Shown: positions 50,368-59,335 of the stretch, piece after piece
How the letters are laid out: every line of letters starts with the position of its first letter
How positions within the stretch are numbered: position 1 is the stretch's first letter
From: VBOC01 sp964512655
GTDB lineage: Bacteria > Bacteroidota > Ignavibacteria > UBA10030 > SZUA-254
Reading direction: 5' to 3'
NCBI GenBank assembly: GCA_964512655.1
Contig: CAZEJT010000014.1
Coordinates: forward strand, 8,190 to 72,189
Length of the DNA stretch: 64,000 bases
The notes under the pieces: generated by a model
The model's input: the letters and a program-made list of their open reading frames with translations, nothing else
The model's database searches: none
Told to the model about the DNA's origin: nothing
Position numbers and translations under genes: made by a program

Positions 50368-52197
50368 TCATAAGACGCTCAGCAAATCGTCCACGATATG
50401 GTATTTCTGGAAGGGAGGCATCATATAGATTCCCGCCACGCACCCCCTGGCTTCTTTGATGAACTCCATCGAAAGCTTCACTCCTACCTTTGCCGCTTCG
50501 GTTCCCGCGGTCCGCATCGTCTCCCTGATCTTGTCGGGGATCACCATCCCCGGCACTTCGTTGTGCAGGAAATCGGCGTGCTTGTGGCCGCGCAGCGGAA
50601 TGATTCCGAGCATCACGGGAATCTTCAGATGCTCGATTCGCTTGAGAAAGTGCTCAAGAGTCTTCATCTCAAAAAGGGGCTGAGTGAAGAAGATGTCCGC
50701 CCCGGCCTCCGCCTTGCGCTCAAGCTTGGCGATCTCGAGATCGAGATTATCCGCGCTCGGATTAGCCGCGCAGGCGATGTAGAACGACGTCGGTTCGCCG
50801 ATGGAATTGCCCATGACGTCTGTCCCGTTGTTCATGGAGCGGGCGGCGCGGATGAGTCCGGGGGCGTCGACGTCGAAGACGGAGGTTGACTGCGGATAGT
50901 CGCCGATGCCCGCGGGATCTCCGGTAATGCAGAGGATATTGCGGATGCCCAGTGCATACGCGCCGAGAAGCTCCGCCTGAAGACCTATCAGGTTGTGATC
51001 GCGCGTGGCCCGGTGGCACATCGCCTCGATGCCGACGCGCTGCTGGATCTGGAACGAAATGGCGATCGAGCTCATCCGGAGGCGCGCCCGGGCGCCCTCG
51101 GTGATGTTGACGGCGTCAATTTTCCGTTCGAGGCAGAACTGCGCTCCCTCGTAGACCGCGCTCATGTCCAATCCCCGCGGGATGTCGAGCTCGACCGTCG
51201 TCATGAACTTCTTCCCGACGTTGCGCGAGAACTTCGACCAGCGGGCGGCCTCCACATGGTATCGCTGCTCGGGCTCCGAACGCTCATGTTCCCTCGACTT
51301 TACGGCCGCCCTCGGAGCCGGTTTCCCCACCTTCAATCCCCTGACGCTCTCGGCGATCGCCCGTATGTGATCAGGTGTGGATCCGCAGCAGGCGCCGACA
51401 AGGGTGACGCCCGATTCGACCAGTTCTTTCGCGTAGGCCGCAAGATATGCCGGCGTAGTGTGGTAGATCGAACGCCCGTTGAGGAGCGTGGGAATCCCCG
51501 CGGCGGGCTGTGCCGAGAGGACAACCCCGTCTTTTTGGGCATTGCGGATGATCGTGAACATCCGCTGAGGGCCGACGGTGCAGTTGGCCCCGACCACGTC
51601 CGCCCCCTGCTCGATGAGGTGATTGATGACATCGATCGGAAACGAACCGCTCAATATGGCTCCGTCTTCCGCAAACGCTTTCTGGGCCACGATCGGGATG
51701 TCCGTCAGCTCCTTCGCGACTTCCAGCGCCTCGTCGAGTTCCTGGACGCTTACAAACGTTTCCAGCATGATCAGATCGACGCCGCCCTGAACCAGAAGCT
51801 CGATCTGCTCCCTGAACGCGTCCCGCGCCTGCTGGCGCTTGATCTTGCCGATCGGCTCAAGGAGCATGCCGGTAGGGCCCACCGATCCCGCTACGTACAC
51901 GTCGTCTCCCGCGGCACGGCGCGCTATCTCTGTGCCGCGGAGATTGATGTCTTTCAGATGGTCCTGGAGATGGAACTGGGAGAGGCGAAGGCGGTTTGCG
52001 GAAAATGTATTGGTTTCGATGATCTCGGAGCCCGCGGCGATGTATTCCCGGTGGATTTTCTCCACGATATCCGGGTTTTTGATATTCTGAATCTCGTGGG
52101 GAAGCTCATCGAAACCGTGAAGGTCGAGGAGAGTGCCCATTGCGCCGTCGCCGACGATGGGTCCCTCCTTAATCCGCTCGCGAAAGGGCTTCTTCAT
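50368..52197 (-). CDS. Bifunctional homocysteine S-methyltransferase/methylenetetrahydrofolate reductase
   Basis: A 609-residue fusion. Residues 1-300 form a homocysteine methyltransferase (DGAMGTLLDLHG, ETNTFSANRLRL, and zinc cysteines in ANCTVGPQ and GACCGSTPDHI). From about residue 315 the protein is a MetF-like flavin reductase (ISRGLDMSAVYEG-like start, LCITGDP, then GADIFFTQPLFE). There is no cobalamin domain. It would produce and transfer one-carbon units to regenerate methionine for MetK. Known examples are the YitJ-type proteins of Bacillus. The ATG at 52197 has a promoter and hairpin leader upstream. Confidence 0.93.
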   Translation of the reverse strand: MKKPFRERIKEGPIVGDGAMGTLLDLHGFDELPHEIQNIKNPDIVEKIHREYIAAGSEIIETNTFSANRLRLSQFHLQDHLKDINLRGTEIARRAAGDDVYVAGSVGPTGMLLEPIGKIKRQQARDAFREQIELLVQGGVDLIMLETFVSVQELDEALEVAKELTDIPIVAQKAFAEDGAILSGSFPIDVINHLIEQGADVVGANCTVGPQRMFTIIRNAQKDGVVLSAQPAAGIPTLLNGRSIYHTTPAYLAAYAKELVESGVTLVGACCGSTPDHIRAIAESVRGLKVGKPAPRAAVKSREHERSEPEQRYHVEAARWSKFSRNVGKKFMTTVELDIPRGLDMSAVYEGAQFCLERKIDAVNITEGARARLRMSSIAISFQIQQRVGIEAMCHRATRDHNLIGLQAELLGAYALGIRNILCITGDPAGIGDYPQSTSVFDVDAPGLIRAARSMNNGTDVMGNSIGEPTSFYIACAANPSADNLDLEIAKLERKAEAGADIFFTQPLFEMKTLEHFLKRIEHLKIPVMLGIIPLRGHKHADFLHNEVPGMVIPDKIRETMRTAGTEAAKVGVKLSMEFIKEARGCVAGIYMMPPFQKYHIVDDLLSVL

Positions 52198-52212
52198 GTG
52201 CCTCAGGGGATG

Positions 52213-52286
52213 AAAAAAATCCCATCACCCGAATTGGGATGACAGGATGACGTTACTATTATAACAAGTGCAGGGGTGAAATCCAA
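52213..52286 (-). promoter_or_regulatory. Promoter and hairpin-plus-T-run leader of the methyltransferase/MTHFR gene
   Basis: On the minus strand TTGGAT (52286-52281), 17 nt, TATAAT (52263-52258). Downstream in the leader a 6-bp stem ATCCCA/TGGGAT (52240-52235 and 52224-52219) is followed by seven T residues (to 52213), which looks like a weak attenuator before the ATG at 52197. No known riboswitch fold is recognised. Confidence 0.5.
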
Positions 52287-52308
52287 AAACCGGGCGAATG
52301 TGCCTATC

Positions 52309-52842
52309 CTACCGGCGCAGGACTTTACTGACTATTTCTTCGAATCTGCGAAAGGATTGCCCGCCCACTTTCATGTCGACCTGCGTTCCCTTTCTGTCGT
52401 ACACGAAGGTGGCAGGAAGGGCGCCGCTCCATGATGCGTTCAACCCGCTGATGAACGCGTCGTCGGCCGTGTCGCTCATGATGTATGTGGTGAAATCTAT
52501 CCCGAAATCGCGAAGGGCCGGCCTCACCTTCGTCTCGAGATCGCCCACGTCGTCCGCCGACAGGAGAATCAGGCGAAACGGTCTGTTCGCATGTTTCTTC
52601 CATACCTTGAGCAGTGCGGGCATCTCCTCGCGGCACGGCTTGCACCATGTTGCCCAGGCATTGATGAGGAGCGGGGATCCGGTGTCGCTGCGAATAATCT
52701 CGCTCAGCTCGGAGAAGCTGATCCTCTTGACGGCCGGCAATGATCCCGGACGGGAGGCCGCCCACCCGGAGAGAAGAACGGCTACGGTCAAAAACGCCGC
52801 GGCGCCTGTGCGGCGCCGCGTTGTACACAGTGCTGCCTTCAA
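52309..52842 (-). CDS. TlpA-like thioredoxin-fold protein
   Basis: A 177-residue exported redoxin. A signal or anchor helix (about residues 12-30) is followed by a TlpA/ResA-type domain with the active site WATWCKPCREEMPAL (CxxC near residues 67-70) and the cis-Pro in GALPATFVYD. It probably reduces or exchanges disulfides in the periplasm, for example in cytochrome c assembly. It starts at TTG 52842, 4 nt after the upstream redoxin stop, so the two are likely made together. A strong GC hairpin lies in its early coding region (near 52799-52820). Confidence 0.85.
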   Translation of the reverse strand: MKAALCTTRRRTGAAAFLTVAVLLSGWAASRPGSLPAVKRISFSELSEIIRSDTGSPLLINAWATWCKPCREEMPALLKVWKKHANRPFRLILLSADDVGDLETKVRPALRDFGIDFTTYIMSDTADDAFISGLNASWSGALPATFVYDRKGTQVDMKVGGQSFRRFEEIVSKVLRR

Positions 52843-52846
52843 ACGG

Positions 52847-53431
52847 TTAATCCGCTACGATGCGCTTGATGCTGCAGCCGAAGGCCTTCGCCTGGGCGAC
52901 GGCCGGCTCTTTCCCCGCCAGGAGCTTGTCGATTGCATCCGCCAGGTCGCGGGACTTCACGTTGTCCGGGTTCCTGCTGTCATCGATGCGGCCGTGGTAG
53001 AGAAGCTTGGCGGTAGAACTGATCACGAACGTTTCAGGGGTCACCTGCGCTCCGTACAGGTCGGCGACTTTATTGTTGACGTCCTTGAGGACCGGAAACA
53101 TGAACCCGTGCTTCTTGGAATGTTCCGCGATAGCGGCCACATCCTCCGCCTTGTTGGCGTTGATCCCGACGATCGCGACCCCCTTCTTGGCGTAGCTGTC
53201 GTACAGCTTTTCCATCCGCTCGTTATATCCGTTGGAAACCGGGCATTCAGTGGAGATGAACATCAGGACGGTCAATTTGTTGTCCTTGATGACCTTCCCA
53301 AGGGCGAACTCCTTCCCGTCGTAGTTCTTGAGCGTGAACGAAGGGGCGGAATCGCCTATCCTGGGGCTTTTCAGATCTGACGCAAAGGCGACCGTGCCTA
53401 ACAGCAAGAGGAACGCGATGAGGAACTTCAT
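52847..53431 (-). CDS. Redoxin (AhpC/TSA family) periplasmic protein
   Basis: A 194-residue exported protein with a signal peptide (MKFLIAFLLLLGTVAFA). It has a peroxiredoxin/redoxin fold: PRIGDSAPSFTLKNYDG, then FISTECPVSNGY, where the Cys is the probable peroxidatic or resolving residue. The cis-Pro lies in AQVTPETFVIS. A second Cys near the C terminus (AFGCSIKRI) may form an intramolecular disulfide. Similar proteins act as thiol-specific redox partners. It sits 4 nt upstream of the TlpA-like gene and about 90 nt downstream of asd. Confidence 0.8.
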   Translation of the reverse strand: MKFLIAFLLLLGTVAFASDLKSPRIGDSAPSFTLKNYDGKEFALGKVIKDNKLTVLMFISTECPVSNGYNERMEKLYDSYAKKGVAIVGINANKAEDVAAIAEHSKKHGFMFPVLKDVNNKVADLYGAQVTPETFVISSTAKLLYHGRIDDSRNPDNVKSRDLADAIDKLLAGKEPAVAQAKAFGCSIKRIVAD

Positions 53432-53520
53432 AGTGCTATCTCCTGATGAATGATGATGGTTGATTTGCCGGTTCTATCTAAACACTTGGATGCCGCCGGG
53501 CGTGCGAAGGTTGAAACGCT

Positions 53521-54522
53521 TCAGGAATTCCCCTGTTTCATCCACGCCTCGGCGATCTGGACGGCATTTGTCGCGGCCCCTTTGCGCAGGTTGTCGGAGA
53601 CGATCCAGAGATTGAGGCCGTTCGGAATGCTGTCGTCTACGCGGATTCTGCCCACGAACACCTCGTCCTTTTCATGCGACCAGATAGGCATCGGATAGAC
53701 GCTTCGCGTGACGTCATCCTGCACGCAGATCCCGGGCGTGGCGCCGAGCACATCTCGGACCTCCGCGAGGTCGAACGGCCGCTCGAATTCGATGTTGACC
53801 GCTTCGCTGTGCCCCCCGATCACCGGCACCCGCGCGCACGTCGCCGTGATCCGGATCGACTGGTCCCCCAGAATCTTTCTGGTCTCGTTTTTCATCTTGA
53901 GCTCTTCCCGGGAGTATCCCGCGTCGAGGAACACATCGATCTGCGGCAGTACGTTCATCGCGATCGCATGCGGAAACTTCTTCTCGGCATTCGGCTTGTT
54001 GGCGAGCTCCGATTGGAGCTGGCTCACCGCCATCTTCCCGCCGCCCGTTACGGACTGGTACGTGGCGATGACGAGACGTCTGATCTTCCAGCGATCATGC
54101 AGGGGCTTCAGCGCGACGACCATCTGGATGGTGGAGCAGTTCGGGTTCGCGATGATCCCTTTGTGTTTTGCGATATCATGGGGGTTGACCTCGGGGACGA
54201 CAAGCGGAACGTTGTCGTCCATGCGGAACTCGCTGCTGTTATCGATGACGAGGGCGCCCGCCTTCACAGCATGGGGTGAGAATTCCCTGCTCACCGGGGC
54301 GCCCGCGGAGAAGAATGCGACTTCCACATCTTTGAAGCTTGCGGGCGCGAGCTGCTGCACCTCGTGTTCCCGCCCGCCGAACGTCAGGGATCTTCCGGCA
54401 GACTTCGCGGAGGCAAGGAGCCGGAGATCGCCGACCGGGAAATCCCTCTCCTCCAGCACTTCCAGCATCTTTCTTCCCACGAGGCCCGTGGCGCCGACCA
54501 CGGCTGTGTTGACTCGTTTCAT
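53521..54522 (-). CDS. asd: Aspartate-semialdehyde dehydrogenase
   Basis: A 333-residue enzyme that makes aspartate semialdehyde from aspartyl phosphate for lysine, threonine and methionine. The NADP-binding loop is VGATGLVGRKML at the N terminus. The catalytic cysteine is in NPNCSTIQM (near residue 127) and the His in GHSEAVNIEF. ATG 54522 overlaps the lysA stop (ATGA). Last gene of the large operon that begins with the HD phosphodiesterase gene. Confidence 0.95.
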   Translation of the reverse strand: MKRVNTAVVGATGLVGRKMLEVLEERDFPVGDLRLLASAKSAGRSLTFGGREHEVQQLAPASFKDVEVAFFSAGAPVSREFSPHAVKAGALVIDNSSEFRMDDNVPLVVPEVNPHDIAKHKGIIANPNCSTIQMVVALKPLHDRWKIRRLVIATYQSVTGGGKMAVSQLQSELANKPNAEKKFPHAIAMNVLPQIDVFLDAGYSREELKMKNETRKILGDQSIRITATCARVPVIGGHSEAVNIEFERPFDLAEVRDVLGATPGICVQDDVTRSVYPMPIWSHEKDEVFVGRIRVDDSIPNGLNLWIVSDNLRKGAATNAVQIAEAWMKQGNS

Positions 54523-55802
54523 AGGTTCATGGTTCGTTGATCCAGCTCCCCCCACTCCGGAGCCGTAATCAGTTCGCTCCGGGCGCGGTCGATGAGGATT
54601 TCAGGCGGCTTCGGCCGCCCATTGTAATTCGAGGAGAGGACATATCCGTACGCTCCTGTACATAACACCGCAAGGTACTCTCCCCGTTCCGCACGCTGGA
54701 TGCGGCGGTCGAGCGCGAAGAAATCGCCGGTCTCGCAGAGAGGCCCGACGACGTCGACAACCTCTTCTCCGGCATTGCCGACGGTGAGCGGGACGATCTG
54801 GTGGTACGACTGATAGAGGCTCGGACGGATCAGGTCGTTCATTCCCGCGTCTACAATCACGAATGTCTTTCCCCCGCTGCTTTTTCGATAGAGCACTTTG
54901 GTCATCAGGATTCCGGCGTGCGCGACGATTGAGCGGCCCGGCTGGATCAGAATCCTGCAGCCCGACTCGCTCAGGATCGGGAGCATCTCCTTGAGAAGCT
55001 TCACCGTCGAGAGATCCGCTTCCGGATTCTCCGCCTCGGATGGGAGGCGGGGATGGACGATATAATCGCGGTACTGGACCCCGAACCCTCCCCCGAAGTT
55101 CAGCTGGCTGAGGGCGATGCCGTCGCGCCGAAGCCGCCCGATCATGTCCACAATTGCATGCGCGGCGTCCGCGAACGTCTTCCCCTTCGTGATCTGCGAT
55201 CCGATATGGCTGTGGACGCCGATCATCTCAACCGAGGAAAGCCCTCGGGCTTCCCGCATGATCTCCCCCGCCCTGGATGCTTCAACCCCGAACTTATTAT
55301 GACGCCTCCCCGTCGTGATGTAGGGGTGGGTGTCCGACGGGATGTCGAGGTTGACTCTCAGGAAGAGACGGGCTCTCTTTCCGAGTCGGCCGGCGATGGC
55401 GGCGATTGCCCGCACCTCCTCCTCGGACTCTGCGTTGATCGCGAGGATCTCCCTCTCCAGAGCGAGCTCGATCTCGTCGTCCCTTTTTCCGACCCCGCTG
55501 AAGGTGATCGACTCCGGAGGGAATCCCGCCTCGAGCGCGCGGAGCAGTTCGCCGGACGAGCCAACGTCGGCGCCGATCCCCTCGGCCGCGAGGATCTTCA
55601 GGATTTCGGGGTTCGCATTGGCCTTGACCGCGTAGCACGAGAGGTGCGGCGTGGCGCCAAAGGCGCTTTCGATCCACCGGCAGTGGTCGATCACCGACTG
55701 CCGGCTGTAGACATAGGCGGGGGTCCCGAAGCGCCTCGCCACATCCGCGAGGTCCGCGTCCTCGCACCAGAGCCGGTCGTTCATATATCTGAATTGCTCC
55801 AC
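54519..55802 (-). CDS. lysA: Diaminopimelate decarboxylase
   Basis: A 427-residue PLP enzyme that converts meso-diaminopimelate to lysine. The Schiff-base lysine is in CYAVKANANPEIL, the phosphate loop is NFGGGFGVQY, HSHIGSQI and PGRSIVAHAG are present, and the catalytic Cys is in GPLCETGDFF. The GTG start follows AGGA; an ATG at 55784 is an alternative. It lies 8 nt after lysC and overlaps asd, giving a lysC-lysA-asd block. A second LysA-like protein at 26324-27643 is clearly different. Confidence 0.95.
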   Translation of the reverse strand: MEQFRYMNDRLWCEDADLADVARRFGTPAYVYSRQSVIDHCRWIESAFGATPHLSCYAVKANANPEILKILAAEGIGADVGSSGELLRALEAGFPPESITFSGVGKRDDEIELALEREILAINAESEEEVRAIAAIAGRLGKRARLFLRVNLDIPSDTHPYITTGRRHNKFGVEASRAGEIMREARGLSSVEMIGVHSHIGSQITKGKTFADAAHAIVDMIGRLRRDGIALSQLNFGGGFGVQYRDYIVHPRLPSEAENPEADLSTVKLLKEMLPILSESGCRILIQPGRSIVAHAGILMTKVLYRKSSGGKTFVIVDAGMNDLIRPSLYQSYHQIVPLTVGNAGEEVVDVVGPLCETGDFFALDRRIQRAERGEYLAVLCTGAYGYVLSSNYNGRPKPPEILIDRARSELITAPEWGELDQRTMNL

Positions 55803-55810
55803 GCGTGTTC

Positions 55811-57196
55811 CTAATCCGCCGCTTTGTGGAAAAACTCGTTGTGCAGAACGCGCACGGCCTTCTCGACGTCCCGCTCGTCCACAACGAGCGTCAGGTTGAT
55901 CTCCGATGCGCCCTCCGAGACCATCTCGATATTCACCTTCGCCCCGGCCAGCGCGCCGAAAATGCGGGCCCCGATCCCCGGGGTGTTCTTCATCCCTTCT
56001 CCCACGATGCAGATGATCGCCTTGTTCCGTGCTATGCGCGTCTCGCCGATGGCCTCCAGCTCCTCCATGATCTCCGGAATCGACTCCTCGCTGTCGACCG
56101 TGAGAGAGACGCTGACTTCGGACGTCGCGACGACGTCCACGCTCTTCTCGTAGTCCGCGAAGATCGAGAAGAGCCGCGCAAGGAAGCCGTGGGCCATGAG
56201 CATCCGCGAGGAATTCACGTTGATCACGACGATGCCCCTCTTGCAGGCGATCGATTTGATGATCTCGCCGGGGACCCCCCTGGAGCTGTCTCCGGCGGCA
56301 GAGGGCACGATCAGCGTCCCCCCGAACTCCGGCCTGCGCGAATTCAGCACCCTCACCGGGATGCCGTGCCGCACCGCGGGCAGGATGGTCTTCGGGTGCA
56401 GGACCTTCGCGCCGAAATAAGCCAGCTCAGATGCTTCGTCGAAGCTCATGAGGCCTATCGGGCGCGAATCGGGAATGATCCGCGGATCGGCCGACATCAT
56501 TCCGTCGACGTCCGTCCAGATCTGAATTTCCTCCGCGCCGAGGACCGATCCGAAGATCGATGCGCTCAGGTCCGACCCCCCGCGTCCGATCGTGGTGGCC
56601 GTACCGTCATCGGCCGAGCCGATGAAGCCCTGCGTGATGACGGCCGTTCCCTGTTGGAGATGAGGGAGCATCAGCTTCCTGGCCCGGCGCTCTACTTCGT
56701 CTGTCTTCGGCTGCGCGGCCGAATAATTTCTGTCTGTGGCCATCACTTCCCGCGCGTCCACGAGTTCGGCCGCCAGCCCTTCCGCGGAGGCCGCGGCATG
56801 GAGGATCAGGGAGGAGAGCCGCTCCCCGGAGCCGGTGATGGAATCGAGGGACCGGCTCGTCAGTTCGCCGAGGAGGCAGACTCCGTGGATCATGTCGCGC
56901 AAGTCGCCGAAGATTTCATCCATGCCGGCGAGGATGAGCGCGCGTTTCCGGGCGCCGACGAGGGATTCAGCGAGAGCGCGGTGCCTCTCGCCGATCCGCC
57001 CGAGAGACGAAAGGGCTCCGCTTTCATCCCCCCCTTTTGCCATCTCCGCCGCGGCGCTCAAATCGTTCGTCACCCCCGAGCACGCGGAGACGACGACCAG
57101 AGGCGATCGAGCTATCGCCTTTCGGACGATCTGAATCACCCTGCGCATCGCGGATGCGTCCTCCACCGAGGTACCGCCGAACTTCATGACGATCAT
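55811..57196 (-). CDS. lysC: Aspartokinase
   Basis: A 461-residue monofunctional aspartokinase. The N-terminal kinase motif is VMKFGGTSVED, and the substrate-binding TTIGRGGSDLSA is present. The C-terminal third has two ACT domains (around residues 320-455), which give feedback inhibition by lysine and/or threonine. No fused homoserine dehydrogenase is present. The ATG overlaps the stop of the site-2 protease gene (ATGA). It makes the aspartyl phosphate used by the Asd encoded two genes downstream. Confidence 0.96.
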   Translation of the reverse strand: MIVMKFGGTSVEDASAMRRVIQIVRKAIARSPLVVVSACSGVTNDLSAAAEMAKGGDESGALSSLGRIGERHRALAESLVGARKRALILAGMDEIFGDLRDMIHGVCLLGELTSRSLDSITGSGERLSSLILHAAASAEGLAAELVDAREVMATDRNYSAAQPKTDEVERRARKLMLPHLQQGTAVITQGFIGSADDGTATTIGRGGSDLSASIFGSVLGAEEIQIWTDVDGMMSADPRIIPDSRPIGLMSFDEASELAYFGAKVLHPKTILPAVRHGIPVRVLNSRRPEFGGTLIVPSAAGDSSRGVPGEIIKSIACKRGIVVINVNSSRMLMAHGFLARLFSIFADYEKSVDVVATSEVSVSLTVDSEESIPEIMEELEAIGETRIARNKAIICIVGEGMKNTPGIGARIFGALAGAKVNIEMVSEGASEINLTLVVDERDVEKAVRVLHNEFFHKAAD

Positions 57197-57858
57197 GACG
57201 CCAGATCGATCATGCGCTCGAAGGGAAGGGCGAGCAGGGCGATGACGCGGCTGAAGAGGAGCGCAAACGGAGGCCAGCGCATCAACAGAAGGATCAGGAA
57301 TATCCCGAAGAACCCGATGCTCCGGTAGCGGTCGCTCAGGTCGTCGGGCAGCAGGGAGGCCACGACGTGCGAGCCGTCGAGCGGGGGTATCGGGACCATG
57401 TTGAACACCCCCAGGACGATGTTGAGTACGATCCCTCCGTAGAACATCTTCAGGAGGTACCCCAACCCGTCGGCGAGCAGGGGGCTCGAATCCGGGAGAA
57501 GCGGGACCAGCTTTGCGAGAAGGATGTATGCGATGGTGCAGAGAAACGCGAGCACGTAGTTCGAAACCGGGCCGACGACGGAGACGAGGATGTCGTCGCG
57601 CCGCATGTCCGAAAAATTGAGGGGGTTGACCGGCACCGGTTTGGCCCACGCGATGAAGACCCTCCCGGTCGTCAGAAGCGAGAAGAGCGGCACGACAATC
57701 GACCCGATCGGGTCGATGTGTGGAATCGGATTGAGCGTGAGCCGTCCGAGGTCCCGCGCGGTCGTGTCGCCGAGCCGGAGCGCCATCCAGCCGTGCGAGA
57801 TTTCATGGATCACCACGGAAAAGAGCAGTATGGGCAGTATGTAGAGCTGTTCCTGCAT
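57193..57858 (-). CDS. Site-2 protease family (M50) membrane metallopeptidase
   Basis: A 221-residue membrane protein with about five to six helices. The zinc motif HEISHGWMA (near residues 18-26) and the third ligand region NMVPIPPLDGSHV (near residues 152-164) match the compact M50B group with no PDZ domain. Such enzymes cleave transmembrane substrates. Length is usual for the minimal type. It lies 37 nt after the desulfurase-like gene and overlaps lysC by 4 nt, so its expression is tied to the lysine genes, though no functional link is known. Confidence 0.9.
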   Translation of the reverse strand: MQEQLYILPILLFSVVIHEISHGWMALRLGDTTARDLGRLTLNPIPHIDPIGSIVVPLFSLLTTGRVFIAWAKPVPVNPLNFSDMRRDDILVSVVGPVSNYVLAFLCTIAYILLAKLVPLLPDSSPLLADGLGYLLKMFYGGIVLNIVLGVFNMVPIPPLDGSHVVASLLPDDLSDRYRSIGFFGIFLILLLMRWPPFALLFSRVIALLALPFERMIDLAS

Positions 57859-57895
57859 CGGCGGGGCTGCGCGGAGGGGGCCTCCTGTGCGCTCT

Positions 57896-59320
57896 TCAGG
57901 CGCTTCGGAGCGCGCTCATCGATCGAAGGTGCTTCGCGGAATCGATCCGGAAGCCGTCTGCGGCGTACATCCCCGTCACGGGGTCGATCGAATATCTGCC
58001 GCGATACTCGTTCCTGACGATGCGCCCGAGGAGTTCGACGAACATGTCGATATCCTCCTCGTTGTTGTAGCAGCCGAGGCTGGCGCGTACCATCCCGGGG
58101 AGGACCGGGTTGTCGCACCGGGCGGCGCGTTTCAGCTTTTCCTCCTCCGGGGTGACGCTCAGGAGCTTTCGGATATAGGGTTGGGCACAGAAATTTCCGT
58201 TTCTCACGCCAATCCCCCCTTCCGTGGAGAGGATCGTCGCGACAAGCGCGTGGTCGAGCCCGTCCACGGTGAAAGGAATCACCCCTACTTTATCGGCGCC
58301 GGGCACTTCGGGTCCGTAGATCGTTACGCGGGGAAGTTGTTTCACCTTCCGGAAGGCGTACTCAAGGAGCTGGCGTTCGTGCTCGGCGACGGCGTCCATC
58401 CCGACCGCACGCAGCATCGATAGCGCCTCCGCCAACGCCACGGCCCCCACCACGTTTGGACTCCCGGCCTCATCCTTGTGTGGCGGGCTCGCCCATTCCA
58501 CGTCGTCGACGCCCACGTACGATACGGTCCCCCCGCCCACATGGGGTGGGCTCCCCTGCTCGAAAAAGCCGAGGGGCCCAATGAGGACGCCGATGCCGAA
58601 CGGGGCGTAGATCTTATGAGCCGAGAACGCGATGAAATCGATATGGCCGGGGTCGTCGTCGGGGAGAATGTCGATCGGCCTGTGCGGCGCGAGCTGGGCG
58701 GCGTCGACAAAGATCTTTGCGCCGGCCGCGTGCGCCCACGCGGCGATCTCGTGTATGGGATTGCAGATGCCGGTGACGTTGGAGGCGCCGCTCACGGCGA
58801 CGAGCCTGACCCTGCCGCGATGCCTGGCGATCTCATCCCGCAGTGCGCCGAGGGAAACGCTGCCATCGGGCTCCACGCCGACGTGGACGACGCGGCAGTC
58901 CTTCCTCCACGGCAGGTCGTTCGAATGATGCTCCATGAGGGTCGTGATGACGACATCGTCCGCTGTGAAGCCGAACTGGGAGGCAAGAAGGTTGATCGAT
59001 TCTGTCGCGTTCTTGGAGAAGAGAACCACGTTCGTGGCAAGGTCCGCTCCGACGAACGCCCCCGCGATGCGGTGCGCCTCGACGAACGCGTCCGTCGCCA
59101 CGACGGCCTTGTATCCGATCCCCCTGTGGACTCCCGAATACCACGGAAGAAACTCCTCGATGGCGCGCATGACGCCGCGGAAGGTGGGAGTGCTGGCCGC
59201 GTTGTCGAGAAATATGTATCGGCGCTCCGTGCCGTCGAGCAGGGGAACCTTTTCATTGAGGCCCACCACCTCGTCGCGCAAATCAGCGATCTTGAGCGTC
59301 GTTGCCGGACTCATGTACAT
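57896..59320 (-). CDS. Aminotransferase class V / cysteine desulfurase-like protein
   Basis: A 474-residue fold-type I PLP enzyme. It has FLDNAASTPTFRGVM, MEHHSNDLPWR, the PLP-binding DAAQLAPHRPID, the Schiff-base lysine in FSAHKIYAPFGIG (near residue 233), and FCAQPY, where a Cys lies in the region of the SufS active-site cysteine. It is longer than SufS/IscS, with a C-terminal extension. A sulfur-supply role is plausible but no Suf/Isc genes adjoin it. Starts at ATG 59320 with AAGGAGG; 15 nt after xerD. Confidence 0.85.
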   Translation of the reverse strand: MYMSPATTLKIADLRDEVVGLNEKVPLLDGTERRYIFLDNAASTPTFRGVMRAIEEFLPWYSGVHRGIGYKAVVATDAFVEAHRIAGAFVGADLATNVVLFSKNATESINLLASQFGFTADDVVITTLMEHHSNDLPWRKDCRVVHVGVEPDGSVSLGALRDEIARHRGRVRLVAVSGASNVTGICNPIHEIAAWAHAAGAKIFVDAAQLAPHRPIDILPDDDPGHIDFIAFSAHKIYAPFGIGVLIGPLGFFEQGSPPHVGGGTVSYVGVDDVEWASPPHKDEAGSPNVVGAVALAEALSMLRAVGMDAVAEHERQLLEYAFRKVKQLPRVTIYGPEVPGADKVGVIPFTVDGLDHALVATILSTEGGIGVRNGNFCAQPYIRKLLSVTPEEEKLKRAARCDNPVLPGMVRASLGCYNNEEDIDMFVELLGRIVRNEYRGRYSIDPVTGMYAADGFRIDSAKHLRSMSALRSA

Positions 59321-59335
59321 CTCTACCTCCTTGGA

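Noticed and set aside
57197..57649. N-terminal extension of the aspartokinase frame
   Set aside because: It lies inside the site-2 protease gene in another frame; the real aspartokinase starts MIVMKFGGTS at 57196.
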